Positions 11,341-23,275 of a DNA stretch of 64,000 bases are shown piece by piece. Both the position numbers and the translations under genes were made by a program. Origin of the DNA: Melastoma dodecandrum (taxonomy: Eukaryota > Streptophyta > Magnoliopsida > Myrtales > Melastomataceae); contig JARUPY010000083.1 in the NCBI GenBank assembly GCA_029817715.1, forward strand, positions 806,001-870,000. Direction: 5' to 3'. Under the pieces are notes generated by a model that was not told the DNA's origin, did not search any database, and saw only the letters and a list, made by a program, of their open reading frames with translations. The number at the start of each line of letters is the position of its first letter. Position 1 is the first letter of the stretch.

Positions 11341-12346
11341 TGTTGACACATACAAATTTCTGGGCCATGTTCCTAGTGGGCCAAATAACGAAGCCCAGGA
11401 GTCGAGCCGCTCGAGGGACTGCTCGAGTGCTGAGGAACAGTTTTACTCGGGAGGCAATTCTCGAGCGCTCAAGGCCAACCTTACTCGAGAAGCAGCTGTC
11501 CGAGCTCGAGAAGCAGAATAAACCATTACTCGAGAACGTAATGGAGCCACGACCAAGGAGTACCCTCAATGGCACAACAAGTCACAATCCAGGGAAAGGA
11601 CACGCGGCAGGTTCAGAAAGAATGGCAGTGATACGATTTCTATGTCCCCTATAAAATAAGAAGCAGATCGTGTACACGATCTGGAAAGACACTGAGTCTG
11701 CTGAATAACCGCAACTGAAAGATCCTGAGCTATAAAAGGATCATATCAGACAACAAACAAAGACACCCAACACAACAATCCAAACAGTCTTTTAGCTTTT
11801 ACTTTCGGTCCTTTATCCTCCACCCTCATCGCTGTTGATTCTGTCTGGTGTTGTTGACACACCTCCGTCCATCATCGGTGACGTGCATTAAATTCCGTCA
11901 TCGTTAGCCTGCCACCACTTCGACTCCGCTCGTCGACGTTGTGCATTAAATTCCGACGTCGGGCCACACCCTCGGTGCCGTCACATTAAATTCCAGTGCC
12001 ATTGACGCTTCCTTCGTTCCACAAGGGTGAATTCCAACAGAGGAGTTCTCCTCGACCGCCTCGCGTCCGTCGCCTTCGTTGTGAAGCGTCATCAGGCTTT
12101 GTCTGTCGTTTTCCGTCCAAGTGATGTCTGCAAGTATAACGCTGTAAACTCGATACTATTGTATTAAATTCCGGTGTTGTGTTTACTCTATTATACTTGC
12201 ACTCGTTTGCTTTACGGTGTTCGACACCAAACGCTATAAATTTAGTGCCGTTGTATTAAATTCCGGGGTTATATTTACTTTCACTTTGACCACACTATCA
12301 CTGTAAAATTCGATACGTGTTGCGATGAACAAATTCTGCGCCAACA
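11341..12346 (+). repeat. 5' LTR of element A
   Basis: Begins TGTTGACACATA and ends CCAACA (TGTTG...CAACA termini), 1,006 bp. The first ~550 bp are repeated at 22716-23275. A TATA box (TATAAAAGGA) lies at 11731. The U5-proximal half carries five copies of ATTAAATTCC. Confidence 0.85.
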
Positions 12347-12352
12347 CATTTT

Positions 12353-12370
12353 TGGCGACCACATTGGGAG
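12353..12370 (+). other. Primer-binding-site candidate of element A
   Basis: TGGCGACCACATTGGGAG lies 6 nt after the LTR end. It resembles the tRNA-derived PBS (TGGCGAC...) used by Tat/Ogre-type elements, with mismatches. The priming tRNA was not checked. Confidence 0.5.
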
Positions 12371-12489
12371 TCAGAATTCGAAAATCCATATAAAGCCTTT
12401 GAGAAATGGTTCAAACTAAGAACAACAATGAAAATCCTTAAGATCCTAAAGAAACGGATCTTACTAAGGATCAGAACAGGAATCAAGAG

Positions 12490-14379
12490 GTGTCTCCCAT
12501 AGGGCCCTCGGATAATCCTTGGCGAGAATATTCGCCCGATGCCTTTATAGGTAAGCAAGAATTTAACGAAGCTATAAACAGATTGAAATTAGATATAGTA
12601 GAGGGCTATAGAGAAATACAAGTTCGAACGGATGGAAAGATCCAAAAATTATTAGATATCTTAAAGAGTGATAGGCCTAAGGAGAATGACACTTTAGGTG
12701 GAAAACCCTTCATTGTAGATGCTAGAGCTACTGGAAAACAGAAAGCTAACGGTCTAGGTTCTCAGGAAGAACGGGTTGAACCATGTCCAGGAACTTCTAA
12801 TAGAGTAAGGGTAGGTAGTTCGAGAAGCCCGATACCCGATAAGAACGTCAATCCTACCATTATATATCTCGAGCAGAATACTTATCCAATCCACCCTCCT
12901 GTAAGCCAACGAAAAGAAACCGAGAGTTTCTATTACAAGCCTAAGGAAAATGACTTTAACTTGAAAATGAACTCAAATCCTATGATCGACTTGAGTGGAC
13001 AAATCCCTCGAGTTGTGGCTCAAATAGTGCCAGGCGCGAGAACTGAAAAAGTACGCCTGTATAGGAGTCCAATTCCTGACTACATATAGCAAGGGATATA
13101 AATACCTCGAGGATACAAAATTCCTAACTTTACTTTGTTTTCGGGAGAAGATGAGATGAATCCTGTAGAGCATATGGCTAGATTCACCTATCAGATGGGA
13201 GAGTTATCGAATAACGATATGTTAAAACTTAAGTTGTTTCCAAACTCTTTAATTGGAGATGCTTTTGGTTGGTACTCGAGACTTCCTCCGAACTCTATCC
13301 CAAGTTGGGTTGAAATGCAAACCCAATTCCTTAAAGCTTTCGATAGACTTGATCAATGGTTACTCTAAGGGAAATCCTGAAAATGAGGCAACTCCATGGA
13401 GAAAGTCCTGTTTTATTTTGGTCAAGTTTAGAAAGAATTTGTTGAAGTGTGCAACACCCTTGGCTGAAAGGGATCAGCTCGAGGCAGCGCAAAGTGCTTT
13501 ATCTCTAGTGATAAGGAAGAAACTTTAGAGAGAACGTTTTTAAGATTTCTATGAACTCTCGAGAAACGCCACTGAGTATCACAATCTCTTAATAGAAGAG
13601 TTCCATTCAGTTAGGAATTGTCAGGCTGAATGGGCCAAAATTGATCTAGCTAAGTTTGTTTAGGGAGAACCGACCGTACTTGAGCCTCTGGTAAAGAAAA
13701 ATTCTAGAGCTCGAGCTTCTCCCAAGTTCGAAGAAGAGAGAAAGTTCTCATTCGATATAGAACAAATAGACAAAATTTTTTATTGGCTGTATCAAAAGGG
13801 ACGCATAAAACTCAGGCCAGGTCATAAGTTGCCATAGAACGATCGAGAAAAACGTCAGAAACATTGCAAGTGGCATGGGACATTCACTCACTCAACTCAA
13901 GAGTGTGTCCACTTTAGGAATTTAATTCAAGACTTAATCCCGTCAAAAGAATTAAAGTTTGCCGAAGTGAATGAGTCGAGTACGATGGATGAAATCCTCT
14001 CGGCGAAGAGCCCAAAATACATATGTACTCTCTCGAAAACGAAAATAAGTGTAAAAAGTGCGTTGATGATAATGTATTTGCGTTTTATCTTGAGACTCAC
14101 GCTTATGTATCATTGGGAGTTAAGATGTCGGGAGAGACTACTGTTGCCAATAGTCTTTTCAAACGCCTGTTCGAGAGGTAGATGGTGAATTGTTCGGCTC
14201 GGGAGATTCATGAGGAGCACTGCCACTGGCATCTGGATGCTTCCCATGCCACATATAAGTGCCGCAACTTTCGTAGGTACTTGCAAATTAACAAAGAGAG
14301 CATGTGGTACGATTTGACTCAGCTCGTGGAAGTGGCAATGGGAATGGGGCCATCATACTCCTGTTTTGCCCAGAAATAA
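12490..14379 (+). pseudogene. gag of element A (broken)
   Basis: The frame from 12490 is open to a TAG at 13087 and continues in the same frame to 13368. That part includes FSGEDEMNPVEHMARF and the gag-core pattern LFPNSLIGDAFGWYSRLPP. A frameshift near 13350 moves the next part to another frame (to 13528). Histidine/cysteine-rich segments follow: CKWHGTFTHSTQEC near 13870 and CHWHLDASHATYKC near 14225, the type seen in Tat-clade gag/pol junctions. At least two stops and one frameshift make it a pseudogene. Confidence 0.75.
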
Positions 14380-15360
14380 CCCTCGGGGAGTTCCTCATAC
14401 GGGTCGGCTAGTCATGAATCTCGGAAGAGGTAATCTGAGGAAGGAGAAAGAGTCAATAGGCCTCTTATCCATGAATGACTAAATGGTAAGGGTAGGATTG
14501 AACGAAGCGCTCGAAATATGACTCTAGGCGAACCTGTGAAACACAATGACCCCGTTTCTGAAATGGTCAAGACTGAAAAGCCTGCTCTCGAGGAGAGAGG
14601 AAAAGGGGTGGCACAGATCAACTCGAAGCTGATACAAGAGGGTCCTCAGATTACTCGTTTTCTCGAGGAAGAGATACTGTGAGAGAAGTGCAAGCTGATT
14701 GCCTCGAACGGGTTCCTCATCCCTCAGATGTGCACCAAGTGGTGCGTGATGTATTTTCGGAAACTTGTTCAGATGTCAACCAATGAAGAGATTGAGATTA
14801 AAGTCAAGAGTGAGATCACATGTAATTTCATCACCAACTTTATTGATGTTGGTGCCTTAAGAAGGGATACCCATCACTTGGTTTGGAAGAAGGCCTCGAG
14901 GCATGCCAGGAGAAGACGTCATCTTAACCAAAGCCGGGATTAGAGTTGGAGACGCAGAGTTCACTGACGTTGAGTACCACGCCAGACAGGCTACTCGAGA
15001 GCAGGAGGACAATGCAGAGCCTGTCCGAGAGCAAGGCGACAATGTAGAGCCTGCTCAAGAGCAAAGCGACAACACGGAGTTAGGGTCCGATAGAATCCTG
15101 CGCGAAGGGATGTACGAAGATTGAGGAGATAGAAGACCCGGTCCATCTGCACCAAGAAGCAAATTCTTTTATGCTTTCTGATTCTGAGAAAGTGTGTTAC
15201 ATCCCACCATTATCTTGCATTTTTAATTCTAGGCCATTTCTAGGTGTCTATTCTTTGCAACTCGACGGTTATAGTCGAGAAACTTTGTTTTATTCTTTAG
15301 ATCCATTGATTAGCGTTAATCTTGGCTCGAATGAAAATCCTTGACTCATTTATCTGAGTG
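14380..15360 (+). pseudogene. Degenerate gag-pol junction / protease region of element A
   Basis: Position between the gag histidine/cysteine segments and RT predicts a protease. I could not recognise an intact catalytic D-S/T-G. The stretch 14903-15124 is acidic and holds three 30-bp tandem units (14995-15084) encoding a repeated REQ-x-DN-x-EP peptide. Confidence 0.4.
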
Positions 15361-16590
15361 CGATTCTAGACAATGAGATAGCAGTAGCGCTGAAAGAGCT
15401 ACTGCATGAGTTTCGAGACCGTTTCGCTTGGGATTATACGGAAATGCCAGGACTCGATAGGAGTTTAGTAGAACATAAACTCCAAATTTGAGAGAATTTC
15501 AAGCCTGTCCAACAGGCCCCTCAAACGATGATTGGCGAAGTAAGTAATCTTGTCTATGAAGAAGTAAGAAAACCTTTTCAAGCTGGTTATATCTGAACGT
15601 CTAAATACATGGAATGGATCTCGAGTATTGTCCCCATAGTAAAGAAAAATGGTAAAATTCGGGTATGCATAGATTTTCGAGACCCGAACAAAACAACTCC
15701 CAAAGACGAGTATCCTATGCCTATAGCTGATGAATTAATCGACAAGACGTAAGGGAATGTCATTATATCGTTCATGGATGGCTATTTGGGATACAATCAA
15801 ATCTTCATTGCTGAGGAAGATGTTTATAAAATAGCCTTTAGATGTCCAATTGACATATTCGAGTGGGTTGTAATGTCATTCGGATTAAAAAATGCTGGAG
15901 CCACGTGAGAGCTATGAATGCTAACTTCGATCCATTAATAGGAAAAACGATGGAGGTTTGCATCGACGACATAGTGGGAAAATAGAAATGAAACGATATA
16001 CATGTTGAAGAACTTTGGGCCGCTTTCCTTTAGATGAGGAAGCATCATTTGAAGCTGAACCCTTTGAAATGCGCATTCGGTGTACAAGCTAGATAATTCC
16101 TAGGATTTTTAGTACATCAGAAAGGGATTCAAATAGATCCGGAAAAAATTAAAGTAATACATGAACTACAACCTCTTCGGAATAAGAAGGAGTTGCAAGC
16201 TTTCCTCGGACGAGTAAATTATCTACAAAGGTTCATCAGGAACCTAACGGGAAACGTCGAGGCTTTTTCCACACTCTTGATGGGAAAGAATAAGTACACT
16301 CGGACGGATGAAACACGAATGAGCTTTTGAGAATATCAAAGCTATTTGGTGAAGCCCCCAGTTCTGACTTCCCCTTAACTTGGGAAACCTTTCATTTTGT
16401 ACGTAGCTGTGACCGTCACCACGATAGGAGCACTCTTGGCACAAGAAGATGAACAAAAGAGAGAAAGAGCTATATTTTATCTATATCGACTTTTGAATCC
16501 CGCTGAGACGAGATATACAGCCCCAGAAAAGCTTTGTCTCTCAATATACATAGGAAATAGTGAAGTCTATGTAGTCTTGAGAGCATAAGT
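15361..16590 (+). pseudogene. Reverse transcriptase and RNase H of element A (broken)
   Basis: RT landmarks in order: WISSIVPIVKKNGKIRVCIDFR near 15610-15680, YPMP near 15715, MSFGLKNAGAT near 15870, and CIDD, the catalytic YxDD equivalent, near 15960. FLGRVNYLQRFI near 16205 starts the connection/RNase H part. Several in-frame stops interrupt it. Confidence 0.8.
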
Positions 16591-16689
16591 ACCGAGAACA
16601 TTTTTTGAGAGTCCTTTGCTCACCGGAAGGGTTAGCAAGTGGAGCTTGGTACTTTCGACATATGATCTAAAATTCAAACCCAAAAAGGC

Positions 16690-17115
16690 AATTAAGGGAC
16701 AAATTCTTGGCAGAGTACTCGAAAACTTCAATAGACAAAGAAGAAAAGGAAACACGAGAGCTTTGGCAGGCCTGGTTCGATGGATCGTCAACAAGATCTA
16801 GAGCTAGAATTGGAATCATATTGAAATCATCAGCTAGGTTCAAGACTAAGTTCGCCTTTAGATTAGCTGAACATGCAACCAACAACGCTATAGAATAAAG
16901 TGCACTTATTGTTGCATTACAAACTCTAGTCGAGAGCGAGGCAAAAGTTGTGTTAGTAAAGGGTGATTCGCAGTTGATGGTAAACTAGGTAAATGGGTTG
17001 AGTTTCTGCCATATACAAGAGTTGAACAAGTACCTAACCCTGACCTAGCAACTAATTAAGAAGTTCCAGCAAGTTACTCTAGAGCACATAGTTCGAGAGG
17101 ATAACGCCATAGCTA
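16690..17115 (+). pseudogene. Second (archaeal-type) RNase H of element A
   Basis: WFDGSS near 16772, FAFRLAEHATNNA near 16855, and GDSQLMVN near 16965 are the landmarks of the additional RNase H found only in the Tat lineage among plant Ty3/gypsy elements. Two in-frame stops are visible (near 16897 and 16987). Confidence 0.75.
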
Positions 17116-17120
17116 ACTCG

Positions 17121-18597
17121 TTGGCTCAATTAGCGTCAAGATACAAATCGAACGACGCGTTACAAAGAGAAATAGGTGGAGTAATCTCTGAGACCAGCTC
17201 ACCTATTATCGGACAAAAAGAAGACGACTCAACTCCTATTCATAAGGTGGATGTCATGAAAACAGATGAAGATTGGCGATTGCCTTATGTTGAATTCTTA
17301 GACAATTCGAACTCACAAGTCGAGAGGAAGATCAAACTAGCAGCTAGACAATATATACTTCTAGACGGTCTTTTATACAGAAAAGCCAAAGAAGGTGTAC
17401 TACTGAGATGCACTGATCTAGATGAGGTAATGCCAATCATGTTAGAAACCCATGAGGGTCTGTGCGGAACCCACCACCATGAGGGTCTGTGCGGAACCCA
17501 CCAGTCAGCAGTAAAGATGTACTGGATGATCCAAATGCAAGTATGTTATTGGGCATTTATGAAGAAAAATTGCATCGAGATGGCCAATGGATGTAGAAAA
17601 TGCCAAAAATTCGGACCTATAACTCGAGCTCCGGCTGTGGAATTAAATCCAGCAACACAGCGTTGGTCTTTCAAGTCCTGGGCTCTCGATATAATCAGAG
17701 AGATTAGACCTCACTCGAGTAAAGGAGACGCTTACATATTGGTGGCTACAGACTACTTTACCAAGTGGGTAGAGGCTAAAGCCTATCAAAGAATCGACCA
17801 AAAAGAGATTATCGAGTTCATCAAGATGGATATCATTTTTCGTTTTGGACTCCCTCATAATATAGTGGTAGATAATGGAGCTGCGTTCAATGGGGAACAT
17901 ATGTAGGAGTTCTTGAGAGAGTTCGGTTTCATCATAAATAATTCTTCACCATATTATCCACAATCTAATGGACAAGCGGAGTCATCCAATAAGCTTACTA
18001 AGAATGTCATTCAGAAAATGATTGAAGATAACCCAGGAGGTGGCATGAAATACTCCTTGAGATGTTATGAGGTTTAAAAGTTTCTAAAAGGAATACCACT
18101 GGAGAAATACCATATAGCTTATGTATGGCCAACAAGCCCTTGTCCTTATCGATATAAAATACAAGTTCTTCAAAGTCAATCAGGCAAACCAAACGGTCGG
18201 TCGAGAGGATTGGATCCCTCGAGGCATTAAGCATCTCGAGGAGTTACGCACGAAAGTAGCAAATAGAATGGAAGTACAAAAGAAGCGAATTATGAGACAT
18301 TACAACAAAAAGGTTCATTTCAAAGGCTTCAAAGAAGGGGAGTTAGTACGGAAAATGATTCTCCCAATAGGCACTCGAGATTATTTCCTTGGAAAATGGT
18401 CACCGAACTGGGAATGCTCTTTTAAAGTTCAAGAGGTATTTCCCAAAAATGCGTGCCGCTTAGCCAATCTCGAAGGCCGTCACCATGAACTAAAGATTAA
18501 TGGAAAATATTCGAAACTTTACAAACCAACAATCTGGGAAACCCACAAAGAGATCTTAAAGAGAAGGTTTCCAAGTTTGTGGATACAACTAGAATAG
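17121..18597 (+). pseudogene. Integrase of element A (broken)
   Basis: The N-terminal zinc domain (H...H, CRKCQKF near 17590) is followed by the catalytic core: WALDIIRE near 17680, ATDYFTKWVEAKAY near 17750, and VVDNGAAFNG near 17870. It continues past a TAG at ~17906 into SPYYPQSNGQAESSNK near 17945. The C-terminal region occupies 18121-18597. A 27-bp tandem duplication (17451-17504) repeats nine residues in the zinc domain. Confidence 0.85.
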
Positions 18598-19669
18598 TAA
18601 GACTTTGTTTAGAAATAAAGTCCATCAAGTCCCTAAAAGAATAACATACAATTAGCATTTCGAAAATCAATTCCCTGGAAGGCCGGGTAATCGTGCTTTG
18701 GGCAGTCAGACCCAAGCCGAGACAAGCAAAATCCACTTCTTCTCCAGAGAGATCTAATCATAAGAGCCGAGTTCAACCAGCCCCCACGCTCGGAGGAGAA
18801 AGAAGCGCAAAAGTCCCTCCATCATCTCGAGCTATCTGACCAGCCAGTACCCCGATGCGAAATGCTTGTCTCAATTCCCTCTCTAAAGTCTGGAGAGGAA
18901 AGCCGAGATGCGACGCGCCAGGGAGACAAAGTGGAGAGCATGCTCGATTTCACTTCCTTGCACCCAAGAAAGAGTGCAAGAGAACAAAAAGTTGGAGAGA
19001 GTCCCTTCAAAGGTACCCACCTATAGAAGCCATGTGCTACTAGTGAGCAACATGACCGCCTGACGTTGTGGGCCTAGGCTTTCAAGGGACGTGAGGTTGT
19101 GAACTTAGGCTTTTGGAATCTCGAGAAGGTTTCAAGAGAAAGAAGATAACATCACGGCAAGACATGTTTGATATGAAGGGAAGAGTCCTCGTGAAGGGAA
19201 ATCGAGCCTATTTATAGCCGAAGAAAGAAGTGTCACCAAAGAGAAATCTAAAGAGGTTCATGAACCCCGTGAAGAAACAGTAAGAAGTTTTGAAGATCTC
19301 GGGATTAATATCGTTTTGGAATCTTCGCAGCCTTAATGAACAACATTTAAGTTGTTCAAAAGGGAAATAAAAGCTATACGCTGCTTTGAAACAACTGGGA
19401 AAAGGTTGAAAAAATGCTTCAAGCATGCATGCTAGTAATTGAGTCATTAAATAAAATTAAATGTTATTACAATTAAAGAGTCATAACAGTTTAGGTTGAC
19501 AACAAGCAAAACGTTTGATTAGCTCGAAACGCTGCTTCTCGCGGAACTATTTCTCCTGAAAGATAACCTGATCCATAATGCACTCTCGAGTTGGAGGTCC
19601 AGGATCTGTAGCAGCTGTCCACATGGCTCGCATCTTCTCGAGTTTAGTCTTGGACTTTAGAGTCTTCTC
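18598..19669. other. Non-coding stretch between integrase and antisense gene in A
   Basis: About 1.1 kb with only short, unrecognised ORFs. It probably holds the 3' UTR of the antisense gene. No further element boundary is seen. Confidence 0.4.
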
Positions 19670-22445
19670 TCACAGCTCGACAAGGTTTTCCTTCGCTTCT
19701 TGAATAACCTCGAGAAGTTTGTCGTTACGCCTGATTTTCTTGTCTAGGAGTTTAATCTTCTGCCTGCCCTGAGCCCTTATGGATTCACGATGATTCTCAG
19801 AATCTTGGGCAGATCGGCTGAGTTTTTGGAACTCCTCGTATGCGTCATAGGCCAACAAGTATTGTTGCCGAGCAAGTCTACATGCGAAAATCTGGTCCAC
19901 AATCGCTATGGGAGAGCTCACGATGCCATTCCGAGCATCCCCATATTGATGGAAGCTCTCCTCTAAATAGGCAGTATCAGCAGGAGGAAGCTAAGTACAA
20001 ACTCGAAGTTCGTACGAAGTGGTTCATTGCATTCAGTGAACCCTCAGAGATCCCTTCCTCTGACTCCTCTGGGATAGAGTTGCCATCCACAAGATCTTCA
20101 TGGACATCACCTTAGGAATGTTTGTAGCTATATCCTATGCGAGAGAAAACAAAGGATAAAGAGAAGAAACATACAAATTCGGACAATAGAAAGAAAGTGT
20201 TCTCTTACATTGGCCGGAGCACCCTCTAGAGTCGCATCTTCATGAGGCGGCTCCTCTATGCTTGACAACTCCGCAACAACGGGAGGAGCAATCACGGGCA
20301 TCTCCTCCACTTCCTCCACTTCAACAGGTGGATTATTAGCACTATCGTCATCCATGGGAGTTGGCACCTCTCGAGCCTCCTGAACTGGAGCGCTCTTTCG
20401 AGACGCCTCTACATTCTTGAAGGAGTTAGCTTCTTGAACATCCATAACATCTCGAGGAGAGGATGGAACAGTTGGGGGATCCTCTTCAACGGGTTGTGCA
20501 TGAAGAGGGTCGACCTGCATCATCTTCGAAGATAAGTACTCCGTAAGAAAAACAAACTCTGAAACTAAAAGAGGTAAAGAGATACCTCATGGTTAGGGAT
20601 GGATTCACCAACCCCGATAGTTGACGTCTCGAGAATAGGCAAAGTGGATCCCTCAGCCTTTGAGCTCTGGTCGGGGATTTGGAGATCGGGCTCCTTAAGC
20701 ATAGGCTTCACTCTTCTTTGAAAGACGCGTTTAAGCTGTTTGGTGGTCGGTGCCCTTTCACTCAGCGGTCTGGAAGGACGATCCTCTCGAGCTTTAGACT
20801 GCTCTTCTCTGAGATCACCTTCCTCGAGGGATTTTACCGACCGAACCTTACGCTTCTTCTTTTTAAGAGCTAAGGGCACCTTCTTAGTGCTCGTCTTAGG
20901 GAGAGCTGCAACACTAGATGAGCAAAGTTAGAAACACAACATTTAACAATGAACAACATTACGAAAGTTCATAACTTACCTTCTGAGACAGGGCTGGGCA
21001 CATAAAGATCCCCTAGAGTACTATCTAGGATGGCCATGTCGCCCCGTAGCTCAGACCAAGTCATAACCCAATAAACTTGGAAAAGCTCCGCAGCACCAAT
21101 TTTGTCATTCTTGAAGAAAGGAAATTCGATGGAAGACACAGCCGTTCGAGCCAACACCTCAGTAGCCTCCTTGAAACCCACAACTGTAGTTTTTCCACAC
21201 ATAAAAGTTTTATAGGACCTAAAGGAATGCTAACATCTTGGAAGAAACCAAGTTGCCTAGCACACAGTTGAGGGTTGTACATCTCAAATACAAACTTGTC
21301 TCCAAAATGAACTCTAATCAAGTCTCAGGGCGCCAAAACACTATCCCATTAAGCCCACTCAGTAAGATTGTCTCAAGCAGCATAAAATTTGTTGGGAGGA
21401 TATGGCTCCCATTCTTGTTCCCTATGAGGGTTAGCCAACTCTTTCATCAAAGAGGTAATAGGTGAAGTGGACCGAGTTTTGGAATTACTGCAGGCATGCA
21501 GGGCAACGTTTATCCCGAAACTTCTATCACTCTTGAGCACACTGTTCTATCGAAATAATATAGTCGAGGGAACCAGATGTGCGCCCATAAATGCAACAGC
21601 CACATCGGGGCTCCAGATTGATGGTTTGGAAAACCTTTGTCCTCAACTTTTGTAGAAGCAACCCGAAGGCTTATGTATAACAACTGGAGGAGGAAGGGAG
21701 CAAAAGACACAGTGTCATCAGCTTGAAGTAAGAAGTCATTGATCCAAGACCTATAAATCGCAGCTTGCCTTCCTGGACTACAAAAGATATATTTACTGAG
21801 CCACTCGAGGAAGAAATCGAACTCTTGTTATTCTCCTCATAGAGCAATAATCCATGTGGCTGTTAATTGTATTTCGGATTTTATGTCCCTTGTACCGGAA
21901 CCGGTTTCCTTCTGTTCTGTGAAGACGAACATTAACACCCATAGCAGAGCAACCCGTCAATAAACAAATGTCCTCTAAGTGACCGTTAAGGGTCCGTCGG
22001 GAAGGAAAAAGACATTTAGTCTAGAATTCCAGAAGGGGATCAAACTAGAACAGACTTTAAAGTCATTGAACTTCACTTTCCTTGAAATAGATACTAAATC
22101 CTTCAAACCCAAACGTTGCAACTTCTGACTTAACTTCTCTTCCCATAACTTAAACCATGCCTAAGTAGAGGCATCAGTTGGAGAAAATCCAACATGTTCC
22201 ATAGTATTGAACCAGGAGACATGAGCGCAGAAAACAGGATGACATACCAGAATAGTTGGCGAAGTCATAAGATAGGTCTGAGGGATGTCGTAATCCTTAA
22301 AAGCAGACAACCGGAGCATAAGGCCCAAAGTTAGAGTTGGCGGTTCGTAGTTCGGGACTGCTATAACAACTTCCTGGTTGGCGAGGCCGTAGTGCTGACC
22401 GAATCGAATGAAGTCTGATTCTGTTGTGGCAATCGGAGAATCCAT
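19670..22445 (-). pseudogene. Antisense spliced gene inside element A, plant mobile domain (PMD)-like
   Basis: Reads opposite to gag-pol. From the Met at 22445 a PMD-like region follows: FFLPDGPLTVTL and a hydrophobic helix (about 21930-22010), then YNPQLCARQLGFFQ (about 21240-21290), like the PMD pattern PNRVARQFG. Two introns keep frame exactly: 20906-20979 (GTAAGT...TTGCAG, phase 1) and 20524-20585 (GTATCT...CGAAG, phase 0). A third donor lies at 20208. After the first intron comes a basic stretch with KKKRKV, a classical nuclear-localisation type. Acidic, proline-rich sequence and a C-terminal charged coiled coil (19670-19921) follow. An in-frame TAG at ~22161 and other breaks indicate decay. 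PMD proteins are plant nuclear proteins often carried by transposons; capture is an inference. Confidence 0.65.
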
Positions 22446-22701
22446 CCGTACGCCGATGAAGAAAAACTCACAGTTTTTGAAAATGAAAAGGCAAGAAAAG
22501 TAGTCTAGCCAAAGAAATGATCAAACTTGAGCAACAAAGCACCTCTGAAGTTGAAGAGAACGAGGGTTTTTGAAAAAGAAAGAAATGGTTGGTATACCGA
22601 GCCTTTTGAACAAAAGAGCGGGAAAAGAAGCTTGCTCGACAATATTCATGCCAAAACATAGTCGTTTCAAGATAAACATAAAGTTTCCACATATGTTTAA
22701 C

Positions 22702-22710
22702 AAAGGGGAG
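22702..22710 (+). other. Polypurine tract of element A
   Basis: AAAGGGGAG shortly upstream of the 3' LTR start at 22716, the expected site for plus-strand priming. Confidence 0.6.
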
Positions 22711-22715
22711 CTTAA

Positions 22716-23275
22716 TGTTGACACATATGAATTTCTAATCCTTGTCCCTAGTGGGCCAAACAACGAAGCCTAGGAGTCGTGCCGCTCAAGGGACTGCTCG
22801 AGTGGTGAGGAACAATTTTGCTCGGGAGGCAGTTGTTAAGCGCTCAAGGCTAGCCTTACTGGAGAAGCAGCTGTCCGAGCTCAAGAAGCAGAATTAACCA
22901 TTACTCAAGAACGTAACGGAGCCACGACCAAGGAGTGCCCTCAATGGCACAACCAAGCCACGATCTAGGGAAAGGACATGTGACAAGTTTAGAAAGAATG
23001 ACAGAGATACGCTGTGCATATCCCCTATAAAATAGGAGGCATATCGTGTACAAGATCTGGGAAGATATTGAGTCTGCTGAATAACCGCAACTGAAAGATC
23101 CTGAGCTATAAAAGGATCACAACAAACAACAAACAAAGACACCCAACACAACAATCCAAACAGTCTTTTAGCTTTTACTTTCGATCCTTTATCCTCCACC
23201 CTCAGCGTTGTTAATTTTGTTCGGCGTTGTTGACACACCTCCGTCCATCCTCGGTGACGTGTATTAAATTCCGTG
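22716..23275 (+). repeat. 3' LTR of element A (truncated)
   Basis: Starts TGTTGACACATA and follows 11341-11890 with roughly one difference per ten bases by eye. It includes TATAAAAG at 23107. Similarity stops after TATTAAATTCCGT, so the U5-side half is missing. Confidence 0.85.

Larger units (their letters stand above)
11341..23275 (+). mobile_element. Element A: Tat-lineage Ty3/gypsy LTR retrotransposon, degenerate
   Basis: Order on +: 5' LTR, PBS-like site, gag, RT, RNase H, second RNase H, integrase, antisense gene, PPT, 3' LTR. The second RNase H downstream of the normal one, and extra coding capacity between integrase and 3' LTR, are known features of the Tat clade (Ogre/Retand/Grande relatives). 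Stops and frameshifts occur in gag, RT and integrase, so it is non-autonomous today. The 3' LTR is cut short at ~23275, so no target duplication can be read; the 5' flank is GATAG. Confidence 0.85.
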
